NCBI GenBank assembly: GCA_036852015.1 | Contig: JAANDG010000169.1 | Span: 186,001 to 250,000 of the forward strand | DNA length: 64,000 nt | Source: Pelodera strongyloides | Taxonomy: Eukaryota > Nematoda > Chromadorea > Rhabditida > Rhabditidae | Direction of reading: 5' to 3' | Part shown: piece after piece, positions 1-11,600 of the stretch | How positions within the stretch are numbered: the first letter of the stretch is position 1 | Layout: the number at the start of each line of letters is the position of its first letter | Notes under the pieces: model-generated | Told to the model about the DNA's origin: nothing | Seen by the model: the letters and a program-made list of their open reading frames with translations, nothing else | Databases searched by the model: none | Made by a program: the position numbers and the translations under genes

Positions 1-1844
1 TATATAATGTGTTAATAAATTATTATTATTATTACGGTATAAACACAACTGCCGAGCAAACCACACCAATATTCTTAAGTCGTTGCGTCTCGTTCTTTGC
101 GATTCTCTCCTTCTTGGCCACACGACGCTCCTCAAAGAAATCTCTGCTGGGATCTAAAAGAAAGCATCAAAAGTATGGATTAATAAATCAGGAAAAAGCG
201 AAATGGTGATATTGAACTTCAATGGAAGATTTTCCAACAGCTAACAGTAAAAATGGCAGCCGAACGGTGCATTAATTATCAAACTTATGGAGCAGGGAGC
301 AGGAGAAATCCCTGAGAATATTCCAGTAATGGCAATATGATAAGGAGATAGGGGCGTCGTGGCTCACTGGCAAAGTTCTCGTCTCTCACCCATACGACCC
401 GGGTTCGAATCCCGCCCAGTGCTACCATCTTGCAAACATGCCACGGCGTCGGGGGTAAAGTTAAGGCGCTCCCCTTGCCTAGCCTTAGGACGGACCTTTC
501 GCTCTGTATTATCTTCTGTGCCGTCCTCTACCGTCTACTTCACTCTATGGGACACATCGGCTAAGAGACACCGCCTTGGATTGGAGCTAAAAATGAAGAT
601 CCCCGACTTCGAGAGCAAACGGGACCCTGGATTCTACATGCTTAAGTCTATGTGTGATGATTGTATGTCTGAATAAAGTGGTATTCACATAAGGCGGTTA
701 CTAAAGATATCGGACGGATACGCTAAGGGGCCTAAAAACTAGATGACATTAAATACAAACCAGCTTGATCGGGCAGCTCAATAAGCCAATCCTTTGTATT
801 ATCCTTGGCTCTCCTGTAGCCCCAGGTTGGTTTCCATTCACCAGTTGCTTCGTCGTAAACCTAAATATTTAAAGTGAAAGAACTAAGTACAAGGTACAAG
901 CCCCGATCACGCTTTGGATAAGCAGAATAGTTTTCTAATGCTAACAAATGTAAGCAGTGCGGTTTCCTTCGTTCCAAGTGGTCTATTTATACGATTAATA
1001 TATAATATTTTCAGTTTTAATGGTTTGTTTTATTATATGTTCACGCTGTATTATTTCGCTTTTGCTCTTTATCAGAATAAAGTATTCAATATATATAGCA
1101 CTTCGCTAGGAAAAAAAGTTCTATTGCGTTGCGTCAAAATGTCCAAGGGGAGAACAAAATATACGGTCCTCACCTTCTTGGCTCTAGTCTTCTTCACAAT
1201 TCCCTTACGAGCTGCATATTCCTCCCATTTTGTGGGAACTCGTGCTTCCGGAATCTGAATATTGTCGGTTGTTTTATTGAAGAAAACATATATAACACTC
1301 TCTGCATAAATAATGGCTAACTGCAAGGCTCTACGAAATGATGTAGCAAACCCTGCTTCGGCTTTCATACTTCACATCACATACAATGAACGAATGAACC
1401 CTCTACTCTCCAAGATAAAAACACCGAGCTTGTAAAACAAACTGACCGGTTTTTCTCTAGGAATGCGAAATTTCTTTGTTGGCAGCGTGACGACGATGGC
1501 TTCGTCAACTCGCTCCTTATTCAATTGCCATACGTGATTGACCAAGTATTGTGTATTGTCCCTAGCTCGCTCCAACAGAGACTCTTCATCGTGCCTAAAA
1601 AAGAAAATGTACGCGACCTTCGCAGTTGACGAGTTGACACAGGACACAGGCGCCAACACCCGAAATCGGGAGACTAGCTACAAACAAATTTCTTAACAAG
1701 GGGCAGGGAAAGAGCTCACTGTGTATCCTCGCCGAAAGGCACATTATCCATCAGCAGCAGGTTGCCAACATCAACGATAGGATCCACTACTTTCTGAACC
1801 GACGTGGACTTTCGAACGACCACCACGTTGTCTACAGCAACCAT
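1..1844 (-). CDS. RRS1: RRS1 ribosome biogenesis regulatory protein (3' end beyond window)
   Basis: Rrs1 is a nucleolar factor that helps load the 5S RNP during 60S subunit assembly. Five minus-strand exons are readable: 1844 to about 1720, 1594-1447, 1254-1174, 860-761 and 153 to about 64. Hallmarks are RARDNTQYLVNHVWQL, then LPTKKFRIPREKPV in exon 2, PTKWEEYAARKGI in exon 3 and GYRRAKDNTKDWL in exon 4. These are the conserved Rrs1 core in the right order. Exon 5 is a basic stretch (EERRVAKKERIAKNE). Exon 1 begins MVAVDNVVVV, three bases after a TTTCAG that is well placed as a spliced-leader acceptor. The rest of the basic C-terminus lies off the left edge. The gene is divergent from RTF2. 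The exon 1 donor and the exon 5 end are my estimates. The family call is secure. Confidence 0.9.
351..690 (+). repeat. tRNA-derived SINE-like element in RRS1 intron
   Basis: From about 358 there is an A-box-like TGGCTCACTGG, and about 40 bases later a perfect B box GGTTCGAATCC, as in a Pol III type 2 promoter. The implied acceptor stem does not pair, so it is not a working tRNA. The unit continues roughly 270 bp as unrelated sequence ending near AATAAAGTGG. The head-plus-body structure points to a SINE. The exact ends are uncertain because no target duplication was found by eye. Confidence 0.6.
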
Positions 1845-1850
1845 TATCTG
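1844..1850 (-). promoter_or_regulatory. candidate spliced-leader acceptor of RRS1
   Basis: On the minus strand TTTCAG is followed directly by ATA and the start codon. That spacing is typical of nematode trans-splice acceptors and supports the chosen start. No upstream coding exon in frame was seen. Confidence 0.5.
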
Positions 1851-2405
1851 AAAGTAGACGACTATTCCAGAATAATGGGTCAGAAGAACATCTAAAAGGG
1901 CGGGCCCTCGGAAACCAACAAAGAAAGAGCAAGATTCAAAAATTCGATAAAAGAATTGATCAAAATTGCTCGCCCGTTCTACAAACCAATTAAGGCATTG
2001 AAGAGTAGGAGATAAGCTGACTTGCATGTACCTGCTAGGGTTGCGCAATATTTAAGCACGAAAAAAAGATGTATTAAAAAAGAAAATAAACTTTTTTTTC
2101 AATCCCAAAGACGAACTTATGCAAAAAAAATGCGTATAAAATGCATTTTTGCATTTTTATTTTGTCTCGAAACGATGACGAGAGTGCACTCCATTCAAGG
2201 AGGCAGCAGACGATAAACTTGCGTGTGCATTTTGTGCACTTTTGCGATTTGTATTTGCGAAATCGGTGTTGGCATTGCATTGTTGTTGCATTGCATTCTT
2301 TTCTTTTTATTCATTTCTGTGTCGTAGATCTGGTTATGTCTTTCATGTGGATTGCAACTATTTCTCTATTTCTGCAGGTCTCACTCGAACACAGTCTGTA
2401 CGAGA
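1845..2405. promoter_or_regulatory. intergenic space between divergent RRS1 and RTF2
   Basis: About 560 bp separate the two start codons, so the region should hold both promoters. It is AT-rich with several runs of T or A near 2060-2160 and a TTTGTGCACTTTTGCG segment near 2235. No further coding exon is supported. Confidence 0.5.
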
Positions 2406-5382
2406 ATGGGAGCCGATGGAGGAACCATTCCAAAGAGATGCGAGTTGGTGAGGGTTTTATTTTTGCGGACTTCGCTTACTTATTTGGGAATGTGTGTAAA
2501 GGCTGAATAGAACCGAGTGGGTTAAGACCGTATAGACTGTAATCCATGAATTGTGTTGTGAACCTTGAATGCCTTTGTCGTTTTTCAGTTTTGGTTTTGG
2601 CGTAGTGAGCGTTCAATAACTGAACGTTTTGCAGGTTAGAAAGAAGAAGAAGGTAGAAAAGTTGGAAAGAGCTGTAAAGAACGCCGCCAAATGGAGGACA
2701 TGTCAATTGTCACAGCAACCTCTCAAGAAGCCAATTATTGCATGCAGGTGAGTGAGAGTGATTTAATACAACGCACGCTAAAGCCCGCGAAAAATGGAGA
2801 GCAATTAGTACTATACAAGGATTGCAATCTAAAGTTAGCCAATGTCTGTTTATCCGTGAGTGTTCAAGAATGGCACTTGGAGTTTCTACTTCTTGCTATA
2901 TCCCTATTCCCTATAGCAAATAGGAATGATTTATTTTAGGCTTGGCCGCGTGTATAACAAGGAAGCTGTGATTGAAGCGATTTTAAATAAGACCATTGCA
3001 AAGACCGAAGTCACCTCGCATATCAGAGGTCTTAAGGTATGTTTAAGTTTATTTACATCTTGTTTTATGACGTATTCTTTGAGTTCACGTTCACTGTATC
3101 GGTATCGGAACAGACTGATTATTGATGATTGGTAATCGTCAATAAGGACGGAAATGTTTTGGACAATATCCTCGGATTCATCTATTAATTAAGCTGTCTT
3201 TCATTTCAGGACGTCAGGGAACTAAAACTTACGGAAAATAAGGACTTCTCGGAAGATGGGGTAGGCTATTTATTTTATTATAATGTTTTCTCGTTTTGCC
3301 ACTGTACCGCATATTCTTTATTTTCTTTTAGTAATACTTCTGGTCTATTGGCCATCATAAGCATAAGTTCGATAATAAGTTGTTAATTGGTTTTTCTTAT
3401 ACCATTTACATGATTGTGATAGATAATAATAATTTATTTCCAGTTGCATCGATTCTTTCAGTTGATAAAGGGTGAAGTTGATAAAGGGTGACAGCTTGCC
3501 TATATAAAGTTAAGAATGTATTTATTTTGCTTCAGGTGAAAGGAGACGAATATCTGGATCATAATCAGACACCGTTTATGTGTCCAATTACATCGTTCCC
3601 CATGAACGGAATCCAGAATTTTGTCGTTAATTGGAAGTGCGGATGCGTATTTTCAGAGAAGGCTCTTCAAGAGGTAATTTTCAGTATTATGCCAATTTCC
3701 ATTTAGTTTCCCAATTAATTTCCAATTTCCAAGAATCTTTATTGTAGACTTTTACTCTATTTGTATCTTTGTGGTAGGAAGAGGTCTGCAATTACCGTTG
3801 TTCTCTTCCGCGCTCTTTTTTTTGTTCGGCGTTCGGTTCCGCTTCTGATTTCTGATCTTCACCTGTACAGTACCCGATAAATAATATAAATACCCGATAT
3901 TATACTTTCAATGTAAAATTACTAATATTATTGTGATTTAAGATAAGAGGTTGCTCATCGAATTTTAGCTGTGAGGTAAATTTAAAACAAGTTAAGGTCT
4001 ACAACTTAATTGTTTCGTTTCTAGGTGAAGTCTGACGTGTGTCACGGATGCGGTGGTCCATGGAACCCAGAAGAGAGTGTCCAGCTATTTCCTGAAGATG
4101 ATGTGCTGCAACAGTACAAGGTTTGCTGTTTTTATTTCATATGAATCTTGTTCAAATCTATATCTAACAACTTCAATACTTGTGCAACGTTTAATGTTTA
4201 TCAAAATAACAACGACATCGTGCTAGTGGGTAGTAATTAAGTAGTTGGTCATCCGTTTTGTTATGTATTGTTGGTGCGAATAGTTGTTTAGCACATTTTT
4301 AATGGTCTAGGATGTCGATTGTAGTCGAAGTTTTGTATTTAACTCTAGAACTAAAACTAACTATCTTATGCATATTTCCTGATATTGCTAGTTGGTTTTT
4401 GCCTCAAACTTTACTCTTGGTATGTAACAACTCCAACTGTGTAATGTACGAACAAAACGTTTCTTACTAGAATCAATTTTAGTATTATGACTCTTAGGAT
4501 AAGTTGGCAGCCGAGAGATTGGCGAAAAAGGCCAAGAAAGCGGATGGAAAGACGGAAACGGAAGAGGAAAGAGAAGAAAAGAAGAAGAACGGAGAACAGA
4601 ATGGTGAGCGTTTTGCTTTTTCACTCTTTGTCGAAAATTGACACGAAGAGATTGCGGATTGAAAATGCTATGGAATGCAGTCGTGCTTATGGGCTGTTTA
4701 GCTTAAAACAAAATATAAAACACTCATTATCTAAATTACGAAAGTTCTCGATATTGCGTTTCCCTTCTTCTACAGTAGTGAATTTGTACGTATGAAAGTT
4801 TATACTCGTAACGTAACTCGTCTTCTCGTAGTAGGGAAATTTCAGTCTGTGACTTACTTTTTTATTTGATATTCAGCGTTGGTGGTGTGGTGTAACAGTA
4901 AAAGACGGCAACGCATATATATTCTCAAAAAGGCGTATACAAGTGATTTTTTGGAAAAATGGGATATTAGTTCAAGCGTTTATATATAACCAGCCGTTCG
5001 AAGAGCCCTACGGGCTCTTCTCCGACTTCTTCCTTACCCTCTCAAATTCACACGTCTACAAGGTCGCCTGTGGGTTCGAATACCGCCAGCGGCAAAGATT
5101 TTGTATGGTTCTCTTTCGATTGAGGTCATATATTTATTAAAAGGCTTCGTCCCGTTCACACGAAACGACAATCAAAACGACAAACAAACTCTTCTCCTTA
5201 TAATAATATTGCCATTTTCAGGTAAACCGAAAAAGGCGGGAGAGAAACGCAAGGCTGAAGACTCTTCGATACAGTCTGATCCAACCAAATCAGATACTTA
5301 TAAGAAGTTATTTACCACCTCGGACGGGGCGAAGAATAGAGAGACAGCGCATTGGGTCACTTATAATCCGTTCTTCCGTTGA
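2406..5382 (+). CDS. RTF2: RTF2, replication termination factor 2
   Basis: Rtf2 family proteins act at stalled replication forks. In vertebrates RTF2 is removed by the proteasome to allow fork restart. Eight exons close in phase: 2406-2447, 2635-2747, 2940-3036, 3210-3260, 3536-3673, 4025-4120, 4498-4603 and 5222-5382, giving 267 aa. The start MGADGGTIPKRCELV is the invariant Rtf2 N-terminus. It is followed by KWRTCQLSQQPLKKPI, then LGRVYNKEAVIEA, then the degenerate RING-like core CPITSFPMNG...WKCGCVFSEKAL and VCHGCGGPW. A Lys/Glu-rich linker follows, and the end is ETAHWVTYNPFFR, close to the family's usual C-terminus. The RING-like fold lacks a full set of metal ligands, as in other Rtf2 proteins. 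Intron 7 (4604-5221) carries a truncated Helitron-like element. Confidence 0.95.
4990..5215 (-). mobile_element. truncated Helitron-like element in RTF2 intron 7
   Basis: Read on the minus strand, the end is a perfect hairpin (GAAGAGCCC / GGGCTCTTC), six bases, then CTGG followed by T. This is the terminal hairpin and CTRR end expected of Helitrons. The same end occurs at 59750-59781. The copy also holds the tRNA-like B-box segment and the TTCTCCTTATAATAA segment of the longer copy, but its 5' part is missing. Confidence 0.6.
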
Positions 5383-7370
5383 TGTGTCTCTTAGTGATTT
5401 CATTCTACTTATATTATTTTTCTAAGATCTTTCTATTTTCGAGTATCTGAAATTTTTTGGAAGTTCACTCCTTATTTTGGTGTTATTTTCTAGAAGAAGT
5501 AATATGTCTGTCAATTTGTGATTGTTTTCGAAGGATATATTGACTGTAGATACTTGGATCTCGTAGTAAGGATCTATGAAAAAATATACACAAAATCTAT
5601 GAAAAAATATACACGATGTTTTTTTACGTCAATGACAAACATTGTTATAAAGTTCCCATTTGTGTACATAATGTATTAATTGGAATTATGTGAAGTAAAA
5701 ATTGTTAAGTTAGTTGCGAATGTGTCGTGTATTTTGCTTGATTCGTTACACAGCGGAATGTTAGATGTTTGCGTGTTTTCCGCGGTTACAGCATGCGCCC
5801 ATGCGTGGCTGACGTTCTAATTTTGTTTTCAAAAGATACGTTTCAACAAACCAATATAGACACGAAAGAAAGAAGACGTCAATGGGCTTTCTTTGAATGT
5901 TTCCGCTAGCTGTATTCCTACAAAATGTTTCACTTTACTCGGGGCGCAAGCTGCGTGCGGAAAGCGGCTGGAAGTTAATGTTGAGACGACTACCGTAATG
6001 TTGCCTTACTGTTAGATAGCAATTTTCGAGCCACAGTTCAATTACACAAGACGCAATTCATACGGTAGACGCGGCAATTATTCAAGCCAACTATTTAAAT
6101 GTTAGGAGCTGGTTCATTCATACTGTCGTGGTTTTCACCCCTAAAAATAGTTTTCCAGGTGGCCATCCCGATTCCCCTCTCGTTTTCTACATGCTGAACC
6201 ATCCCTTAGTGTGAAACATGATCATCCCTTCAGTGGTTCAGTCTTGCTCTCACATCTTCATTGTGTGTTGTGCGCGCGAGCTATGTTTGTGAAGTGAAAG
6301 GCTACAAAAAAGGTGTGTATTGACTCTGTTTTTGGGAGACTGAAGGCCCAGAGACTTCTTTCTATTATTGACAGGTCTGCACCCTTAGTTTCTCTCTCCC
6401 TCACGGTGTACCAAAACGGGCAAAAGTGGAAGGTTGAAGCAGACTTTTGGTGTTATGGGGTGCAGTTAGCTTGGTTAGTATGGTTTCTTGGAAGACAATT
6501 AAACAAAGAAGTGCACAGAGAGTTGGAAACTCATACCGATCACTGGGAACAGTAGGTGACACCGGTTTTCTCAACAAGTCTTACAACTAGTTCACTAGTT
6601 GTGAGTTGTGAGTATTCTTTGATATGCCCGTATTTAAAATAAACTAAATGTGTAGTGAATACCGTACAACTAATATATACATTCGTAACTTATCGAGGAA
6701 GAGTATGAAATAGAAATAGCCCCCCATAGACTGGTTTTTATTGTTAGTCAACATTTTGACCCACTCACTTGTGTCTGTGTGAAAAATCGTACACATTTCT
6801 AGGTTTCAATGTCTGATGGGGTGTATCACCACCTCCTTACTCACAACTACGGCGAGAAGCTGGTTTCCTTTTTTAGTATGCCTAGGTGATTCCCTGTCCC
6901 TGTGAGAATCTCTCCACTCTCTCTCCCTCCTTCTCTCTCTCTCTCTCTCTCTCTCCTATCTCTCTCTCCTATCTCTCTCTTCTATCTCTCTCTCTCTCTC
7001 CCTCTCTCTCTTAAATCTAAGTCTCTCTTTCGATCTATAATCCCTCTCTAAGCACTTTTCAGTCTTCCTTTCAGGTATTCCCTCTCAAGGTGAGGAGAAG
7101 AGGGAAGGAGAAAAGTATAGACTGTTTTAGGAACACAGAAATTGAGGGAGAGAGGGAGGGGAGACGGTGAGAGAGGGAGCTTCTGTGCCCAGCTGGTTCG
7201 CTCCCTCCTTCTCCCTCGCCCGCAGGCTGTCTCCCCCACTGACTCCCTCAACCGCCCAGGTTCCCATCCCGCGCCCGCTCCCAAACGTCAACTAGTGCAC
7301 AACCTAAGAAGATTTCAGTGCCGTAGCTGTATATTGCCAAGAGAAAATACAAACATAAAATTATTCCATA
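5383..7370. other. intergenic region between RTF2 and carboxypeptidase 1
   Basis: This stretch covers the RTF2 3' UTR and the upstream region of the next gene. It contains a near-duplicated CTATGAAAAAATATACAC at 5574-5614 and a CT-rich block at 6905-7015. Short reading frames here lack splice structure and recognisable motifs. I see no gene. Confidence 0.5.
6900..7015. repeat. CT-rich microsatellite
   Basis: An imperfect (CT)n tract interrupted by CCTAT and CCC blocks lies upstream of the carboxypeptidase 1 start. It is simple sequence. Confidence 0.85.
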
Positions 7371-8570
7371 ATGGTATTATTCATCGAGCTCCTAAAGAGC
7401 GCACTCTACCTCTGTGCGATTTTATTATGTAGCTGTAATGCCAGGTAAGCAAAGTTCACCAAATTTGAGTAGGCCTTGAAAGAGCCAGTGTTTCCCCTAG
7501 CGAAGTTGGGGATTTGTGTATTTCTCTCTACCTTGCTCCCTGGCTGCTAGCTCCTAGGCAAAAACAATAATTGACCATTGCGATTGCGCCACTGTCTATT
7601 TGTAAGGATTTGTCAGCGTGCGCTAGTGCATCAGGACATGTCGAGCAGTTATTGTTGAGAGCGTTGAAGGGATATTTGAAGGACGAAGAAAATGGAACAA
7701 CAGGCCTTATTCATATGCTCAGGTTTAGGCTTTAGGCATAGCATGCACAGGTTCAGCAACCACATTCAAAGTTTATTACCCGAACAGAATATATACGGAC
7801 TGGGCTAGTTCGTGGTTTGAAGACTTCCAGCATTTCACGTCGTGTTATCTTCCAGGAAATTTTCCGTCCTCCGAATAAAACCGGAGACCAAGGAAGCAGT
7901 TGAGAGCCTTCACGATATGCATATGAAACAACACGACGTGAGTGATATATTTTTATATCCACTTTAGTTGTTATATTTCATACATCCTATCTTATTATAC
8001 TCATGTTGTTGGTTTTTTTTGTTGATGAATTTTTGTCAGATGTCGTACTTTGAGGGTTATATGTGTGTTTCTTGAATTATGCAATACCTCTATAACTCTC
8101 TATCATACGCACTCTCAATTCTTCAATACTAGCTGAGAACAATGGTAGACCAAATCGTGATATGTAAAAACAGGGGGAAGCTGAAGGTGTAGGCGCCTTG
8201 TTAGGAGATGAGTGCCTTCAAGAGTTGCATTTTTCACATTCCTCTACCTGAACCTAATACTCTACTGTTTTTGCTCCAGTACTGTATAATTATTTTTATT
8301 CCGCGATCCCGGCAGCAATAACTAGCCTAGCACTAGAAAAGTGAAATTCGTACACTTGGGTTTAGCTTAGTATGTCGGTTCCTCTATGCTACGTTTTCCT
8401 AGCTTGTCCGAGTACTGTACTGTATGTACTGTGTGATTGTGTTGTCAGAGCGTGTCGTGATATGTACAAAGAGAAAGTTCAATGTCTATTGAGCGGATGA
8501 TAGGGGTTGTAGAGAGTGAGAGCGCACTCTGTATATGGATTATCGGTCTGAGCAAACAGTTTTGGAGGAG

Positions 8571-8641
<71 letters not shown>

Positions 8642-11600
8642 CTCAACTTCTCTCTGTCTTATCTTACAAGTGTAAGCCCTCAAGTGTAAGTGCTTAGCGC
8701 TCACGTCGTCTTTTTGCATCTAAGCGGTACGGACAAAATTAGCTATCAACTTGATTTGCGCAGCCCTTGTAAGTCCGGGGTCAAAGGTCAACAACTTTGC
8801 GCGGGTGCTAAGCTGCTGAAGGCTGAAGAACTTGATTAGCTCGTGGAGGAATGCCGTTGTCTAACATCTAAACTTGGCACTCAAAAAATACCTGTACGTA
8901 GACTTGCTCATATTGAGTAACATGCCCTCATCTTGCCTCACTCGTTTTTTTTTTGCATGTTTTTTTATCGTGGATAGAACATCTCTCTCTCTCTTCTCTC
9001 TCTCTCTCTCTCTCTTACCTTTATCTTTCTCTCCCTCTCTCCATCTCTCTTTCCCTCTCTATCTTCTTTTCCCTTTTCTTTCGGAGATTTCGATGGATAA
9101 GCGCGTCGAAAACGTGTTTCCACATGCAGCTTCTGCCAATTTGTCGCTTCGATCGTTACATGTATATGGCGTGAAAATGGCGAGCCAAAGAGATTATAAA
9201 CATGTGAGAGCGGAAATGCCTATTTATGACCTTTAATTTTTATTAAAAATATAATTGAGAGGAAAATTGCTGTAATTGAAACGATCGATATGGAAGATTT
9301 CTGGCTCATGATTGTGTGTAAAGTTTGTCGTATTATGAACGATGAAACAACATTCACTACCCCTGAAGCTGCAAGGGCTGCCTTAGAACTTAGAAGCGTG
9401 TCTACTTGTGTATAAGAGGAGAGTTCACCAGAGAGGCCGTATTCACCAACATCAGGGAACTCTCCCTGGTAGGTAGCGCTCCCTCAGGGGCTCCCTCCCT
9501 GTTCCCTGCAGCGACCGTACACGCACGTGATTGAAGAGCGTAAGATCTAATACTACCACCTGAATCAACTATTAATGATTACTCACTCTTTCTTAGTGAA
9601 GAGTTGTCGGAGAGCAGTTTTGTAAACGTTCTACCAAATATGAAGTTGTTTGGTGCTGCGTCAACTCACTATTTAGTGAATGCAAGTGAAAGAGATTTCT
9701 ACCGAAAAAGATGTTGAGAAATGCTTGTGCTTATGAAAATGATGATGATAATAGGAAAAAATCTGCGCACACATCCTTTGATGCTGTGATCTTTTGAGCG
9801 TGCATATTTGATCAATAAGCCATATGATTAAACATAAATCACAATGTTCACCCTCAGTCAGTACAGTACCTGAAAATTAATGAGAGAGAGAGGTGGTCGC
9901 ACTGCATCTTAAAACGGTGTGGCGTGGTTTTGAAACTTTTGCTGGGGAAACGCATTCTTATGTACTGCATGGAAGTCGTGCTCCCTTCTGTGCCGTAAAC
10001 GCTTTGAATCATTTCCATCATTTTCAGGATCATTTTGCATAGACCATAGAATAGATCATGAAAGTGCTATTAGAAGCATGCCTTTCGCAAACCATGAGCA
10101 TGAGCCATGAGCCACAACAAAAATAAGAATCTCATTTCAGGTCGATTTTTGGAAGGAGCCTTCTGAGCCGGGCAAGGAGGTCCACTTGATGATCGACGAT
10201 GACCACAAAAAAGACATTGATCAAAGCCTCCGAATCAACAATATATCATATTCTGTAATGATTGAGGACGTTGAAAAGTGAGGTGCCGCCCTTGTCATCT
10301 TTCTTGCAAAAATTAATAGAAAATGTTATATTTATTGTTGTTGTTCATTGTTAATTACGCTTTTTTTCTGAAAGATAAAAAGCGTGGCCTGACTATATGC
10401 GAATCTTGTGTTTTCGTAAAATGTTAATCAAGGTAGAATAAAAAACACAGACAGTTACACTGTGCCGACTACCAAAGCTTGCTCTAACGTATCCTTTGTT
10501 AGCGCGATAGCGCTAACATAGTTTGGGTTTCATCAGAGAGCCCTTTTTTCCAGTTTCCACCCTGAATTTGTTCCTAGACGAAATGAGTATATGTTTCTTA
10601 ATCCAAAACTTACCGCAAAATAGATCTATTATCCAAACGGTATGATATCAATCAATATCAACATTTCTTTTAGTTGTTATTTGCTGCACTTTTCAGAACC
10701 AGTTATAACTCGTCCATATTTTTAGAGTAATCGTCGATCAAAAGAAGAAGCGAGCAAAACTGGACAGTCAGCTGAGGCTACGAGACTGGAGGGATGGAAA
10801 GGTGGGGATTTCTTTTAGTGGTTGGAACCTACAAACTACAGTTTTGAAAAGTACAAACTACAAACCACATCAATTTCAGATCCAATTTAACCTGGCCACC
10901 TATCACTCGTTCGCTGATGTGATCAACTTCCTGAATGCGTTGGCCGTCACCTACCCGGAGTTTGTATCAGTGCAGCCTATCGGGACCACCCACGAAGGAA
11001 GGCAGATACCCTTGATCAAGGTTAGGAGCTAATGCGAGAATTGGTGCATTGGCAAAGGGGTAGGCACCCGTATCCAAAGGCGCGTTATGGTACACCTCCT
11101 GTTAGTACCTTTGTTCTATTTGGGGAAGCTAAAAATAAGGCGAGATATGGTACGCGTACGTCCACAATTAGTAAGGGGTAGATATCCTTTATGATGGTGC
11201 ACTAAGGCAAGGGTTGATGTTCGACGTTGTTCACTAAATTGCCGCGGTGTGCGTCAGAGATTAAACGTAATTCTTTGCAGAGTGTCGGCTAATCTATTCG
11301 CCCTGTGAGGCGTTGTTGACCTAGAGAAAACGATGACAACTTTACGATTTATTAGACCACCCTATAGTGAGGCGTTAAAATACGTAATCAGAATTTATGA
11401 AAAATAAAGGAGTAATCAAATAATTCTAATAAAATATAGAATGTTTATATTTCAGATCACGAACAAACGGCAGAGCGGGCCGAAGAAAGCAATTTGGGTT
11501 GATGGAGGAATCCACGCCCGGGAATGGGTCTCACCCAGTACAGTACTCTACTTTATACATACGGTAGGGAGTTTATTTGCTTTTTGCTTTCAATTTTTTT

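Noticed and set aside
358..430. Functional tRNA gene in RRS1 intron
   Set aside because: B box is perfect but the acceptor ends do not pair. Better explained as a SINE head.
8482..9236. Ser/Leu-rich frames over CT tracts
   Set aside because: Pure products of (CT)n microsatellites inside an intron. No splice support or motifs.
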